From positions 1 through 28,955 of the forward strand of contig JAVBOO010000027.1 of NCBI GenBank assembly GCA_031550435.1: 28,955 nt of DNA. Reading direction: 5' to 3'. Positions 6,925-15,357 of the stretch are shown one piece after another; position 1 is the stretch's first letter, and the number at the start of each line of letters is the position of its first letter. The notes under the pieces were generated by a model. That model was not told where the DNA came from. It was given only the letters and a program-made list of their open reading frames with translations, and made no database searches. The stretch is from JAVBOO01 sp031550435. GTDB lineage: Bacteria > Bacillota > Clostridia > Lachnospirales > WRAX01. The translations under genes were made by a program, and so were the position numbers.

Positions 6925-9158
6925 TTTTGGCGGGAATAGTGCAGGGGGTCGGTTTTCGTCCCTTTGTCTATCAGACGGCTCGAAAATATAACGTTTCGGG
7001 GACTGTGCAAAACGAAGGCGGTTCCGTGTTAATCAAAGCCTGCGGAACGCCCTGTGACATGGAATTATTCATGGCTGCGCTTGAAAATGAAAAACCCGGT
7101 CCGGCAAGCATAGAAAGCAAGGAAATCAGCGATGTACCTGAGTTTGCGGCTAATGTGTTTCGGATAATCGAAAGCTCCGAAGGGGAATGTTCGAGCAATC
7201 GTTTTTTCTCTCCCGATTTACCTGCCTGCCACGATTGTTTATCAGAGATTAACGAGGCGAGCAACAGATACAGGCACGCTTTTAACAGCTGTGTCGCTTG
7301 TGGGCCGCGTTTCAGCATACTCGGAAGTTTTCCCTATGACAGGGTTAACACATCCATGAAAGAGTTTGAGTTTTGCGAGCAGTGTAAAAGCGAATACAGC
7401 TCAACCGGCAACCGCCGTTTTCACGCGGAGACAACATGCTGCAACAACTGCGGCCCAAAATTGATTTTCGCTGCTCGTAATGATAAATATGAGCGCGAAG
7501 AAGCGCTCGAAAGGATTATATGCGAGTTAAAATCCGATAAAATAGCCGCTATTAAAGGCATAGGCGGTTTCCACCTTGCCTGCACACCATTTAACGAGAC
7601 GACTGCAGCAGAGCTCAGAAGGATAAAGGGGAGGGATAACAAGCCCTTCGCGCTTATGTTTACGGATGTGGAGCAGATTAGCGAATATTGTGAGCTCTCT
7701 GACACCGAAAAAAAACTTCTGACAAGTGAAGCAATGCCGATAGTAATATTGAAGCTTAAAAAACAGGTGTTTGCCGAGTCTGTATTAAAAGGCGACAACA
7801 ACTGCGGTTGTTTTTTGCCGTATACGCCGCTTCACCACATAATACTAAAGGAAAAAAGCCCGCTTGTAATGACAAGTGCAAACATCAGCAATTCCCCGAT
7901 TACGATTAAAAATGACGATGCATTGGAGCTTTATTATAACCGGCACAACGACATTTTTTCCGGGGTCTTATATAACGACCGTGAAATACTCAGATGTGTT
8001 GAAGACTCGGTCACTCAAGTAATAGATTGTACCCATATTCAAGCACTAAGGCGCTCCAGAGGATTTGTACCGAAGCCGGTCAAACTTCAAAGCCCAGAGA
8101 AAACTCAGTTTCTGGCGATGGGCGGAGACTTAAAGTCCTCGTTCTGTCTTGCGAAAAACGGTTTCGCCTATCAAAGCCAAAATTTCGGCGATCTTGAGAA
8201 CTGTGGGGTATTTGACAACTACTGTGAGGCAATAGAGGACTTTAAAGCGCTTTTTAATATTACTCCCGAGTTTGTGGTGAAAGACCTGCATCCAGGCTAC
8301 TATTCCTCGGAGCTTGCGGAAAGCTTTGGCTTACCCGTCTTAAATGTTCAACACCATCGAGCCCATATTGCTTCTGTTTTCGCTGAACACGGAATATATG
8401 AAAAATGCATCGGGGTTGCGTTTGACGGGACGGGATACGGAGATGACGGAAATATTTGGGGCGGAGAGTTTTTTGTTTGCGACAAGGCAGAGATGAGGCG
8501 GGTCGCCCATATGGGTTACGCTAAGCTTCTCGGCGGCGACAGCTCGGCGGAAGATGCCAAGAAAACAGCGGTTTGCATACTTTTGAAATGCGGAATAAAT
8601 AATGCGTCTGAGTTTGACGGCCGGGCTGATTTGATAAAGGCTGCGCTTGACGCTGATGTTAACTGCTTTAAAAGCTCCGCCATGGGCAGATTGTTTGATG
8701 CTGTCTCATCTATATTAAATATCAGCGCTACAAACAGCTACGAAGGCGAAAGCGCCGTTCTCTTGCAACGCGAAGCCGAAAAAGCCGATCCCTCTAAGGT
8801 GCGTCCTCTTTGCTTTGAAATAATCGAAGATAACAATGAGATTGTAATAGATTATGGCAGAATTATCGAAACTTTGTACAATGAAAGAGCTTGCAACAAC
8901 CGGGCGCTTGCCTTGTCGTTTCATAATGCTGTCGCGGAAATGATAGTAAATGTTTGCAAGAGAATTTCTTTGGCCGAAAAAATCGAAAAAGTCGCTCTTT
9001 CGGGAGGGGTTTTCCAAAACAGGCTTCTTCTGAACAAAGCTTTATCAGGACTGCGCGGTATCGGCCTGAAAACGTATATTAATAATTGCTCATCCCCGAA
9101 TGATGGCGGCATCTCTCTAGGACAGGCCTATATCGCGGGGTTTTGCGAAAGGGGTTAG
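6885..9158 (+). CDS. hypF: Carbamoyltransferase HypF
   Basis: HypF makes the cyanide precursor from carbamoyl phosphate and passes it to HypE. The 757 residues show the full domain order: acylphosphatase at the N-terminus (GIVQGVGFRPFVY, 18-29), two zinc fingers (C115/C118/C136/C139 and C164/C167/C186/C189), a YrdC-like domain at about 200-385, and a Kae1-like C-terminal domain with the metal-binding VQHHRAH motif near 488-494 and FDGTGYGDDGNIWGGE. The start is GTG 6885, inside hypB, preceded by AAAGAGGTG. The family usually runs 740-770 residues, so the gene appears complete. Confidence 0.96.
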   Translation: MDNKKSVFVFKSIVLAGIVQGVGFRPFVYQTARKYNVSGTVQNEGGSVLIKACGTPCDMELFMAALENEKPGPASIESKEISDVPEFAANVFRIIESSEGECSSNRFFSPDLPACHDCLSEINEASNRYRHAFNSCVACGPRFSILGSFPYDRVNTSMKEFEFCEQCKSEYSSTGNRRFHAETTCCNNCGPKLIFAARNDKYEREEALERIICELKSDKIAAIKGIGGFHLACTPFNETTAAELRRIKGRDNKPFALMFTDVEQISEYCELSDTEKKLLTSEAMPIVILKLKKQVFAESVLKGDNNCGCFLPYTPLHHIILKEKSPLVMTSANISNSPITIKNDDALELYYNRHNDIFSGVLYNDREILRCVEDSVTQVIDCTHIQALRRSRGFVPKPVKLQSPEKTQFLAMGGDLKSSFCLAKNGFAYQSQNFGDLENCGVFDNYCEAIEDFKALFNITPEFVVKDLHPGYYSSELAESFGLPVLNVQHHRAHIASVFAEHGIYEKCIGVAFDGTGYGDDGNIWGGEFFVCDKAEMRRVAHMGYAKLLGGDSSAEDAKKTAVCILLKCGINNASEFDGRADLIKAALDADVNCFKSSAMGRLFDAVSSILNISATNSYEGESAVLLQREAEKADPSKVRPLCFEIIEDNNEIVIDYGRIIETLYNERACNNRALALSFHNAVAEMIVNVCKRISLAEKIEKVALSGGVFQNRLLLNKALSGLRGIGLKTYINNCSSPNDGGISLGQAYIAGFCERG

Positions 9159-9161
9159 ACA

Positions 9162-9395
9162 ATGTGTATTGCGGTTCCGGCAAAAATCGTTGAGGTTGAC
9201 GAAGATAAAAACAAAGCAAAAGTTTCGGTAAAAGGCAATTTACTCGTTGTCGATACAAGCCTCGTCAAGCCAAAAGCAGGTGATTTTGTGCTTGTTCATG
9301 CCGGTGTTGCGCTCGAAATAGTAAACCCGGAGACTGCCGAGGAGATTAAAGGGATTTTCGACACGTTGGAGGAGCTTTATAAAAGTGAAGCTTGA
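9162..9395 (+). CDS. hypC: Hydrogenase assembly chaperone HypC
   Basis: This 77-residue protein has the HypC/HupF N-terminus MCIAVPAKI, in which Cys2 carries the Fe(CN)2CO unit and also contacts the large-subunit precursor. It forms a complex with HypD, encoded next. The gene starts three bases after the hypF stop and overlaps the hypD GTG start by 11 bp, so the three are probably translated as a coupled set. Confidence 0.95.
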   Translation: MCIAVPAKIVEVDEDKNKAKVSVKGNLLVVDTSLVKPKAGDFVLVHAGVALEIVNPETAEEIKGIFDTLEELYKSEA

Positions 9396-10419
9396 CAAAT
9401 ATATAAGTTTTCTAAAAAACTATAAAAAAAATCTAAAAATAATGGAAGTATGCGGCACCCATACATCAAGCATTGTCAAAAACGGAATAAACAGCCTTGT
9501 TTCACCGTCTATCAAGCTTGTTTCGGGGCCCGGGTGCCCGGTGTGCGTTACGCCGTCAGCATATATTGACAGTCTGGTGGACTTTTCCTTACAAAAAGCA
9601 AACTGCGTTCTCAGCTTCGGGGATATGTTAAAAGTTAAAGGAAGCAGGCTTTCACTTGCCGAGGCCAAGGCTCTGGGCGCAGATGTGCGCTTGGTCTATT
9701 CTCCTCTCGACTCCATAAGACTCGCGATGGATAACCCTGCCGTAAATTTTGTTTTTGCTGCTGTCGGCTTTGAAACGACCATACCGATTTATGCGATTAT
9801 GATAAATCATATTATCCGCAACAAAATAAAAAATCTAAGGCTATGTACAGCGCTTAAAACCATGCTGCCGGCTCTTGAGTTTATATGCGCAAACGAAGAA
9901 ATAGACGGATTTATTTGCCCGGGCCATGTAAGCGTTATAATTGGGAGCGAAGCTTATTCCGAGCTTTGCCGTAAAAGTAAAAAGCCTTTTGTCATCGCCG
10001 GTTTTTCTCCGGAACAGATAATCGGAGCGGTCAGCTGCATCGCCCTTATGCATGAAAGAGAGCAATACAGGGTGGATAACTTATACACAGGTGTCGTTAC
10101 GGCAAACGGCAACACAAAAGCCACAAACGAAATAGCTAAGTATTTTGAAGCAGCAGGCGCGCTTTGGCGCGGTCTGGGCTACATTGATAATTCCGCTTTG
10201 ATTTTAAAAAATGAGTATAGGCATTTGGATTTCCCTCAGTATAGCAACTTCGAAGATAAGCAGCCGAGCGGCTGCAAGTGCAAAGAAGTTATACTGGGCA
10301 GGATAGTCCCGCCCGAATGTGAGCTTTTCGGCAAACTTTGCAAGCCCGATAACCCGATAGGCGCGTGCATGGTTTCTTCCGAAGGGTCATGCGGGATATG
10401 GTATGACAATGCGGAATAA
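9385..10419 (+). CDS. hypD: Hydrogenase formation protein HypD
   Basis: HypD is the [4Fe-4S] scaffold on which the Fe(CN)2CO group is assembled with HypC. The 344 residues include the conserved EVCGTHT block (C23), GPGCPVCVTP with the redox-active C51/C54 pair, FICPGHV in the centre, and a cysteine-rich C-terminal region (CKC, PPEC, KLC, GAC, GSC) that supplies the iron-sulfur ligands. GTG 9385 is the start, with GGAGG about 11 bases upstream inside hypC. The length matches the family. Confidence 0.95.
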   Translation: MKLDKYISFLKNYKKNLKIMEVCGTHTSSIVKNGINSLVSPSIKLVSGPGCPVCVTPSAYIDSLVDFSLQKANCVLSFGDMLKVKGSRLSLAEAKALGADVRLVYSPLDSIRLAMDNPAVNFVFAAVGFETTIPIYAIMINHIIRNKIKNLRLCTALKTMLPALEFICANEEIDGFICPGHVSVIIGSEAYSELCRKSKKPFVIAGFSPEQIIGAVSCIALMHEREQYRVDNLYTGVVTANGNTKATNEIAKYFEAAGALWRGLGYIDNSALILKNEYRHLDFPQYSNFEDKQPSGCKCKEVILGRIVPPECELFGKLCKPDNPIGACMVSSEGSCGIWYDNAE

Positions 10420-10451
10420 AATTACGGCGGAAGTGAAAATGTTGGTGAATC

Positions 10452-11429
10452 ATGAAAATTAACTTAAGTCACGGCAACGGCGGACTGGAAAGCTCCGAGT
10501 TGATCAGATCTGTCTTTCTGAAGGCATACAGAAATGAGTTTAACGCGGAAATGAGTGATGCGTCAGTTTTTACTGCCAACGGAAAATTAGCGTTTACAAC
10601 GGACAGCTATGTTGTGAAACCGATTTTTTTCCCGGGTGGCGATATCGGAAGGCTTGCAGTTTGCGGAACAGTCAACGACCTTCTTACAAGCGGCGCCACT
10701 CCTAAGTATCTGAGCGCTGCTTTTATAATCGAAGAGGGCTTTGAGCTTGAAGAACTGGAAAAAATCGCTCTTTCTATGGCGGAAGCTGCCGCAGAAGCCG
10801 GTGTTAAAATAATAACCGGAGACACAAAAGTGGTTGAAGGGTCGGGAGGTATTTACATTAATACAAGCGGAGTCGGGACAATCGGAGATGAAGAGTTAAG
10901 CTTCAAGAGCTCCCGCGCGGGCGATGTTATCATTGTTTCCGGAAACATCGGAGATCACCACGCTTGTATAATGAGCCGCCGTTTGGGAATAGATAACTCG
11001 ATAAAAAGCGATACCAACCCTCTGGTTGAGTCTGTACGAAATCTCATGTCCCGGGATATACCCGTTCACGGTATGCGTGACATAACACGCGGCGGTCTGG
11101 CGACTGTCTTGAATGAAATAACAGAAATAAGCGGCTTAAAAGCACTTATCGATGAAAAGCTTATCCCTGTTAATCCTGAGGTCGAGGGCTTTTGCAGTAT
11201 TTTAGGCCTGGATTTACTTCATATGGCTAACGAAGGCAAAATGCTAATAATCGTTCCCAAAGAGTTTTCTGTTCAGGCTTTGGATATAATCAAAAATAGC
11301 CGCTATGGTGAAAACGCAGCTATAGTCGGTTTTTTGGAGAACGGAAGCGGAGTGTTCTTAAAAACAGGCGTATCAGGGTTGCGCAAGCTCCGGCCATTAA
11401 GAGGCGAGGGCTTGCCGAGGATCTGCTGA
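10452..11429 (+). CDS. hypE: Hydrogenase maturation factor HypE
   Basis: HypE is an AIR-synthase-like ATPase that dehydrates the carbamoyl group on its C-terminal cysteine to a thiocyanate. The 325-residue protein begins with the LSHGNGGLES nucleotide-loop region, has TRGGLATVLNE in the second domain, and ends with the invariant PRIC, C325 being the modified residue. It is the last gene of the hyp set, 32 bp after hypD. No strong ribosome binding site precedes ATG 10452, so expression may be low or coupled. A bidirectional terminator follows. Confidence 0.95.
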   Translation: MKINLSHGNGGLESSELIRSVFLKAYRNEFNAEMSDASVFTANGKLAFTTDSYVVKPIFFPGGDIGRLAVCGTVNDLLTSGATPKYLSAAFIIEEGFELEELEKIALSMAEAAAEAGVKIITGDTKVVEGSGGIYINTSGVGTIGDEELSFKSSRAGDVIIVSGNIGDHHACIMSRRLGIDNSIKSDTNPLVESVRNLMSRDIPVHGMRDITRGGLATVLNEITEISGLKALIDEKLIPVNPEVEGFCSILGLDLLHMANEGKMLIIVPKEFSVQALDIIKNSRYGENAAIVGFLENGSGVFLKTGVSGLRKLRPLRGEGLPRIC

Positions 11430-11482
11430 TACAGTCCTTTAAGACAAAATCAGTCTTAAACGACTGTAGGACGTCGGGCGTT

Positions 11483-11525
11483 AAATTTAAAACCGTTCAA
11501 GCTTCGCTTGGACGGTTTTAAATTT
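11483..11525. terminator. Bidirectional terminator between hypE and the oad operon
   Basis: AAATTTAAAACCGTTCAAGC (11483-11502) pairs with the arm at 11506-11525 over 20 bp with a single G-T pair and a three-base loop. The AT-rich base of the stem supplies A and T runs for both directions. It sits exactly between convergent hypE and the biotin carrier gene. A weaker hairpin (TTTAAGAC/GTCTTAAA, about 11438-11459) precedes it. Confidence 0.85.
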
Positions 11526-11897
11526 TTATTCCAGTCCCATAAGCCTTGTTCCTGCGCTTACGGAAGAGCCTTTTGTTACCGAAATGCTGACGACTTTTCC
11601 GTTTTTGGGGGCGACGATTTCATTTTCCATTTTCATAGCTTCGAGTATCAGAAGTACCTGGCCGGCTTTAACATTGTCGCCTATTGCGACTTTTATATCG
11701 TTAATTGTTCCGGGCATAGGCGCGTTTACCGGGTCTCCGCCGTTTGCGGCGGGAGACGGCGCGGGCTGCGCAACTTTAGCGGCTGCGGGGGCTGCGGCCT
11801 GAGCAGGGGCGTCGGCAGTAACCCCAAGCACAGTTGCGTTTGATTTTTCTACAAGAACTTCATAGCTTTTTCCGTTGACAGTTACTTTATATTTCAT
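11526..11897 (-). CDS. Biotin carboxyl carrier protein of a decarboxylase
   Basis: This 123-residue protein carries biotin for the decarboxylase encoded upstream. It has a short N-terminal region (1-28), an Ala/Pro-rich flexible linker (about 29-56), and a biotinyl domain ending near 121, with K89 of EAMKMENEI as the biotinylated lysine. It is the last gene of the five-gene oad operon, so the biotin domain that is fused to the alpha subunit in enterobacterial OadA is a separate protein here. The neighbouring carboxyltransferase and Na+-pump subunits argue against an acetyl-CoA carboxylase role. Confidence 0.9.
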   Translation of the reverse strand: MKYKVTVNGKSYEVLVEKSNATVLGVTADAPAQAAAPAAAKVAQPAPSPAANGGDPVNAPMPGTINDIKVAIGDNVKAGQVLLILEAMKMENEIVAPKNGKVVSISVTKGSSVSAGTRLMGLE

Positions 11898-11920
11898 TAG
11901 TTTACACTCCTTGTATAAGA

Positions 11921-12244
11921 CTACAGCGCCTTTATCGAAATAAACTTTAGTTCTTCACCCGGGTGCTGCTCTGTTATTATCGCTATTATAACAGCGGCGG
12001 TTTCCTCGTCAACACCGGTCAAAAAACAGCTGCCGGATTCGGACAAAGGTTCCCCAACTTGAGCCGGGGGCAAAATATTTTGTTCATGCGGCGGATTAAG
12101 CTGCATACTATTCATATTTTCATTTAGGGCTTTCAGTTGCTTGCCGAGTATACCGGCGATATCGGCAAGTCTTGCCGCGATTGTAAACAGAAGGTACAGG
12201 CCGGCAAGCGCCAATACTATTAAAACTATTTGCACAGTATCCAT
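11921..12244 (-). CDS. OadG-like membrane subunit (second gamma/delta-type)
   Basis: This 107-residue protein has one N-terminal transmembrane helix (about 4-25), a polar Pro/Asn-rich linker, and a C-terminal segment VDEETAAVIIAIITEQHPGE, which resembles the conserved tail of decarboxylase gamma/delta subunits. Such subunits tether the soluble carboxyltransferase and biotin protein to the membrane pump. It lies between oadA and the biotin carrier gene with short gaps. A second, even smaller gamma-like gene is found on the other side of oadA, so the roles of the two are unclear. Confidence 0.7.
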   Translation of the reverse strand: MDTVQIVLIVLALAGLYLLFTIAARLADIAGILGKQLKALNENMNSMQLNPPHEQNILPPAQVGEPLSESGSCFLTGVDEETAAVIIAIITEQHPGEELKFISIKAL

Positions 12245-12248
12245 TGCG

Positions 12249-13691
12249 TCACAGCCTTTCTATTGTGTAGCTGATTTGAGTGGTTTTTCCCTCGTTTGAA
12301 TCGGTTTTTGGCTCAGCCTTCGTTTCCGTTACGGGAGCGGCAACATTTTTGCCTTCGGCCTTAGCTTTCGCGTATTTCTCATAAACCTGAGGGAAAATTA
12401 TATAGCTCATTACATCCTCGTCGCATTTTGCCAAATTTCCCGCCGCTTTTTTACCGGCTTCGAAACCGTTACCAAGCGTCTCGGCATATCTTCCCGTAAG
12501 CGGCTTTTCGTTACCGAGAACTTTTTTTACGAGTTCTTCGCTGATATCTCCGGGGGGTGTTCCGTATTCGCCGCGTATATATGATTTAACCTCGTTTGAA
12601 ACACTCTTATACCGTTCTCCGGTAAGCACGTTTGTTGTGGCCTGAGCGCCGACCATTTGGCTTGTCGGCGTAACGAGCGGCGGGTAGCCCAAATCCTTGC
12701 GGACGCGCGGTGTTTCTTCAAGCACCTCGTTAAGCCTGTCGATTGAGTTAAGCGATTTAAGCTGCGAAATCATGTTGGAAAGCATGCCGCCCGGTACCTG
12801 ATATGTTAAAGCGTCGGCTTCGGTACCCATAACTTTTGCATCCATAACACCGTTTGCAAGATACTCATCGCGAATCGGTTTGAAGAAATCGTTTATTTCT
12901 TTCAGTACGGCCATATCCACTCCGGTATCATAACCCATTTGACCAAGCGTATAAACAAGCGTTTCCGTCGCGGGCTGAGACGTACCGCCCGAGAAACATG
13001 AAATTGCGGTGTCAACAACATCCGCTCCGGCTTCTATGCCTTTGAGATATGTCATAAACGCCAGCCCTGTTGTACAATGCGTATGCAAGTGAAGCTGAAG
13101 CTTCGAACTTTCTTTAATGGCCGTAACAAGTTCGGAGCATTCCCGCGGACTCATGATGCCGGACATGTCCTTGATGCAAAGTGTGCTCGCGCCCATCTCC
13201 TCAAGCTGACGGCAAGTCTTTGCGAATTTTTCAAGGCTGTGAACGGGAGAGGTCGTAAAGGATATGGCGACTTGAGCGACTGCTCCGTGTTTTATAACCT
13301 CTTTTACGGATGTTTCAACATTTCTTAAATCGTTAAGTGCATCGAAAATCCTTATAACGTCAATGCCGTTTTTAACCGAAAGCTCTATGAATTTTCTGAC
13401 GACATCATCGGGGTAATGTTTATAGCCCAGTATATTTTGACCGCGGAGAAGCATTTGGAGTTTTGTGTTTTTCACTCTTTTTTTGATGTTTCTCAGGCGC
13501 TCCCACGGGTCCTCGTTCAAATATCGGAGACAGGTGTCAAATGTTGCTCCGCCCCAGCATTCGAGGGAATAAAAGCCGGCCCTATCCATAGTTTCGAGTA
13601 CGGCTTCAAATTTCGAGTACGGCAGCCGTGTCGCTATAAGGCTCTGGCCTGCGTCACGCAAAACGGTTTCGGTAAACATTACCTTTTTCAT
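12249..13691 (-). CDS. oadA: Oxaloacetate decarboxylase alpha (carboxyltransferase) subunit
   Basis: This 480-residue protein is the pyruvate-carboxylase-type carboxyltransferase that moves CO2 from oxaloacetate to biotin. Visible landmarks are TETVLRDAGQSL at the N-terminus, ECWGGATFD, the catalytic-lysine segment CIKDMSG, and the metal-binding LHLHTHCTTG. A PYC-OADA conserved domain follows, up to about 440, then a Lys/Glu/Thr-rich tail. It stops before the biotinyl domain that enterobacterial OadA carries at its C-terminus; that domain is encoded separately downstream. Its ATG overlaps the stop of the 43-residue upstream peptide. A pyruvate carboxylase B-subunit role is the main alternative, but the adjacent OadB pump argues for decarboxylation. 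Confidence 0.9.
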   Translation of the reverse strand: MKKVMFTETVLRDAGQSLIATRLPYSKFEAVLETMDRAGFYSLECWGGATFDTCLRYLNEDPWERLRNIKKRVKNTKLQMLLRGQNILGYKHYPDDVVRKFIELSVKNGIDVIRIFDALNDLRNVETSVKEVIKHGAVAQVAISFTTSPVHSLEKFAKTCRQLEEMGASTLCIKDMSGIMSPRECSELVTAIKESSKLQLHLHTHCTTGLAFMTYLKGIEAGADVVDTAISCFSGGTSQPATETLVYTLGQMGYDTGVDMAVLKEINDFFKPIRDEYLANGVMDAKVMGTEADALTYQVPGGMLSNMISQLKSLNSIDRLNEVLEETPRVRKDLGYPPLVTPTSQMVGAQATTNVLTGERYKSVSNEVKSYIRGEYGTPPGDISEELVKKVLGNEKPLTGRYAETLGNGFEAGKKAAGNLAKCDEDVMSYIIFPQVYEKYAKAKAEGKNVAAPVTETKAEPKTDSNEGKTTQISYTIERL

Positions 13692-13819
13692 TCGTCGTCC
13701 TCCTTGTTGGGATAAGCTTTATTCAAAAACCAAATAACGGCAAAAAACAGAAACAGAACGGCAAAAACGGTGGCTATCCCGTATGCGGTGAGCTCTAATG
13801 CAAGTGTAAGTTCATTCAT
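13688..13819 (-). CDS. 43-residue OadG-like gamma peptide
   Basis: This very small gene encodes 43 residues: a short N-terminus, one transmembrane helix (AYGIATVFAVLFLFFAVIW, about 12-30) and a charged tail ending in KEDDE. AGGAGGGGAAAAG precedes its ATG, and its TGA overlaps the oadA start (ATGA), so it is almost certainly translated. The helix resembles the N-terminal helix of OadG. It lies between oadB and oadA, the usual neighbourhood of a gamma subunit. It has none of the C-terminal zinc-binding tail known from Klebsiella OadG. Confidence 0.8.
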   Translation of the reverse strand: MNELTLALELTAYGIATVFAVLFLFFAVIWFLNKAYPNKEDDE

Positions 13820-13830
13820 CTTTTCCCCTC

Positions 13831-14985
13831 CTAACGCGAAAGCAGATAAGGTACAAGCGCAAGAATAATACCGCCGGCTATAACAGAGCCAAGCTGGCCG
13901 GCAACATTCGCGCTTGTCGCCTGCATGAGAATGAAATTCGTCGGGTCTTCGGCCTTTGCCATTTTCTGTACAACGCGCGATGACATGGGGAAGGCCGAAA
14001 TGCCGGCCGCGCCAATCATCGGGTTTACTTTTTCTTTTGCGAACAAATTATATAATTTGGCAAAAAACACTCCGCCGACTGTGTCGAATATAAACGCAAC
14101 AAGCCCCAAGCCCATAATAAACAATGTCATGGGCTGTAAGAAAGCGCTGTGATGCATTCTTGAACCTATGGTAATACCCAAAAGCAAAGTAACAAGATTT
14201 GCAAGCTCGTTCTGAGCCGATTTTGACAGCCTTTCCAAAACGCCGCATTCGCGTATCAGGTTGCCGAACATCAGAAAACCGATCAAAGGAACGCTGATTG
14301 GAGCAATGATGCCGGAAATAACCGTAATTGCAATGGGAAAAAGTATTAAAGCTGTTTTAGATACTTTTTTGTCTTCATAGTTCATGCGTATCATACGTTC
14401 TGATTTTGTCGTGCAAAGCTTAATGACAGGAGGCTGAATTATCGGAACTAGCGACATATAAGAATAAGCCGCGACAACTATCGGGCCCTCGAAAGCGCTT
14501 TTGAATTTTGATGCGACATAAATTGAAGTCGGGCCGTCGGCTGCTCCTATAATGCCGATGGCAGAGGCTTCCTTGAGATTCATCCCAAGGCCGGGGAAAA
14601 ACTTTCCGAGAAGAAGCGCTACAATAATCGTGAAGAAAATACCGAACTGGGCCGCCGCGCCGAAAAATATCATTTTTGGGTTCTTTAACAGCGGCGAAAA
14701 ATCAATCATTGCACCGACAGCGACAAAAATAAGTATCGGGAACAGCTCGGTGGCTATGCCTGCTTTATAGAGTATAGACATTACGCCTTCCGTGCCGTCG
14801 TACTCGAGAACCGCTGAAAGCGGCAAATTGACAAGTATCGCTCCAAAGCCAATCGGCAGCAAAAGCATGGGTTCATAATCTTTCTTGATGGCAAGGTAGA
14901 TCAGCACACCGCCGATTACAAACATCGAAATGTTGCCGATGCCGATATCCCTAAAGCCTTCAAACAATTGGTTCAAAACGTCCAA
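13831..14985 (-). CDS. oadB: Na+-translocating decarboxylase beta subunit
   Basis: OadB is the integral membrane sodium pump that decarboxylates carboxybiotin while exporting Na+. The 384 residues form many hydrophobic segments, and IIGAADGPTSIYVASKF holds the conserved aspartate (D150) equivalent to the Na+-site aspartate of the family. I chose the TTG at 14985 because AGAGGAGG lies seven bases upstream. A GTG at 15012 would add nine residues, but the ribosome binding site would then lie inside the gene. It is the first gene of the minus-strand operon. A methylmalonyl- or glutaconyl-CoA decarboxylase beta subunit would look alike; oadA sets the substrate. Confidence 0.92.
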   Translation of the reverse strand: MDVLNQLFEGFRDIGIGNISMFVIGGVLIYLAIKKDYEPMLLLPIGFGAILVNLPLSAVLEYDGTEGVMSILYKAGIATELFPILIFVAVGAMIDFSPLLKNPKMIFFGAAAQFGIFFTIIVALLLGKFFPGLGMNLKEASAIGIIGAADGPTSIYVASKFKSAFEGPIVVAAYSYMSLVPIIQPPVIKLCTTKSERMIRMNYEDKKVSKTALILFPIAITVISGIIAPISVPLIGFLMFGNLIRECGVLERLSKSAQNELANLVTLLLGITIGSRMHHSAFLQPMTLFIMGLGLVAFIFDTVGGVFFAKLYNLFAKEKVNPMIGAAGISAFPMSSRVVQKMAKAEDPTNFILMQATSANVAGQLGSVIAGGIILALVPYLLSR

Positions 14986-15151
14986 AAAGTTTCCTCCTCT
15001 GTAATATCGCACAGACAGAAAAGCGAATCTGCCGCAATTTTCAGAAGTAATATATCACATGAGGATGAGGAAATCTACACCTATCAAAAATTTGGTAAGT
15101 GCTGATTTAATCGAACGGTTAAGCCCGCAAGGGACAAGCCCAAGACCCCGC

Positions 15152-15184
15152 TCCGCACAAAGGCCGTATAACGGCCGTTGCGGA
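15152..15184. other. Hairpin in the oadB/DUF1538 divergent spacer
   Basis: TCCGCA (15152-15157) pairs with TGCGGA (15179-15184) around an inner GGCCGT/ACGGCC stem. It lies in the 370-bp spacer between the divergent oad and DUF1538 operons, next to an R2 repeat copy. No convincing promoter for oadB was found in this spacer. Confidence 0.55.
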
Positions 15185-15200
15185 CGGGATGTGCGGTATG

Positions 15201-15238
15201 TGAGGGAATAACAAAATATAGCGTGTTACCGAAGTAAT
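15201..15238 (+). repeat. R2 dispersed repeat, internally deleted copy
   Basis: TGAGGGAATAACAAAATATA followed by GCGTGTTACCGAAGTAAT matches the R2 module at 25801-25852 except that the 3' arm of its hairpin (about 14 bases) is missing. It shares the flanks TGAGG and ACCGAAGTAAT. Confidence 0.65.
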
Positions 15239-15257
15239 AGATTCGAGCCGACTCCGC

Positions 15258-15286
15258 TTGACATTATTTTGGGTGTCAGGCATAAT
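15258..15286 (+). promoter_or_regulatory. Promoter of the DUF1538/PII-like operon
   Basis: A perfect TTGACA (15258-15263) lies 17 bp from CATAAT (15281-15286). The predicted start near 15293 gives a leader of about 65 nt ahead of the GTG at 15358. Confidence 0.7.
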
Positions 15287-15357
15287 CATCAATACGGGCT
15301 AATTTGAATACTTGCTTGGTACAATTGTCCAAAATATACATAAATCGAGGTGAATCA

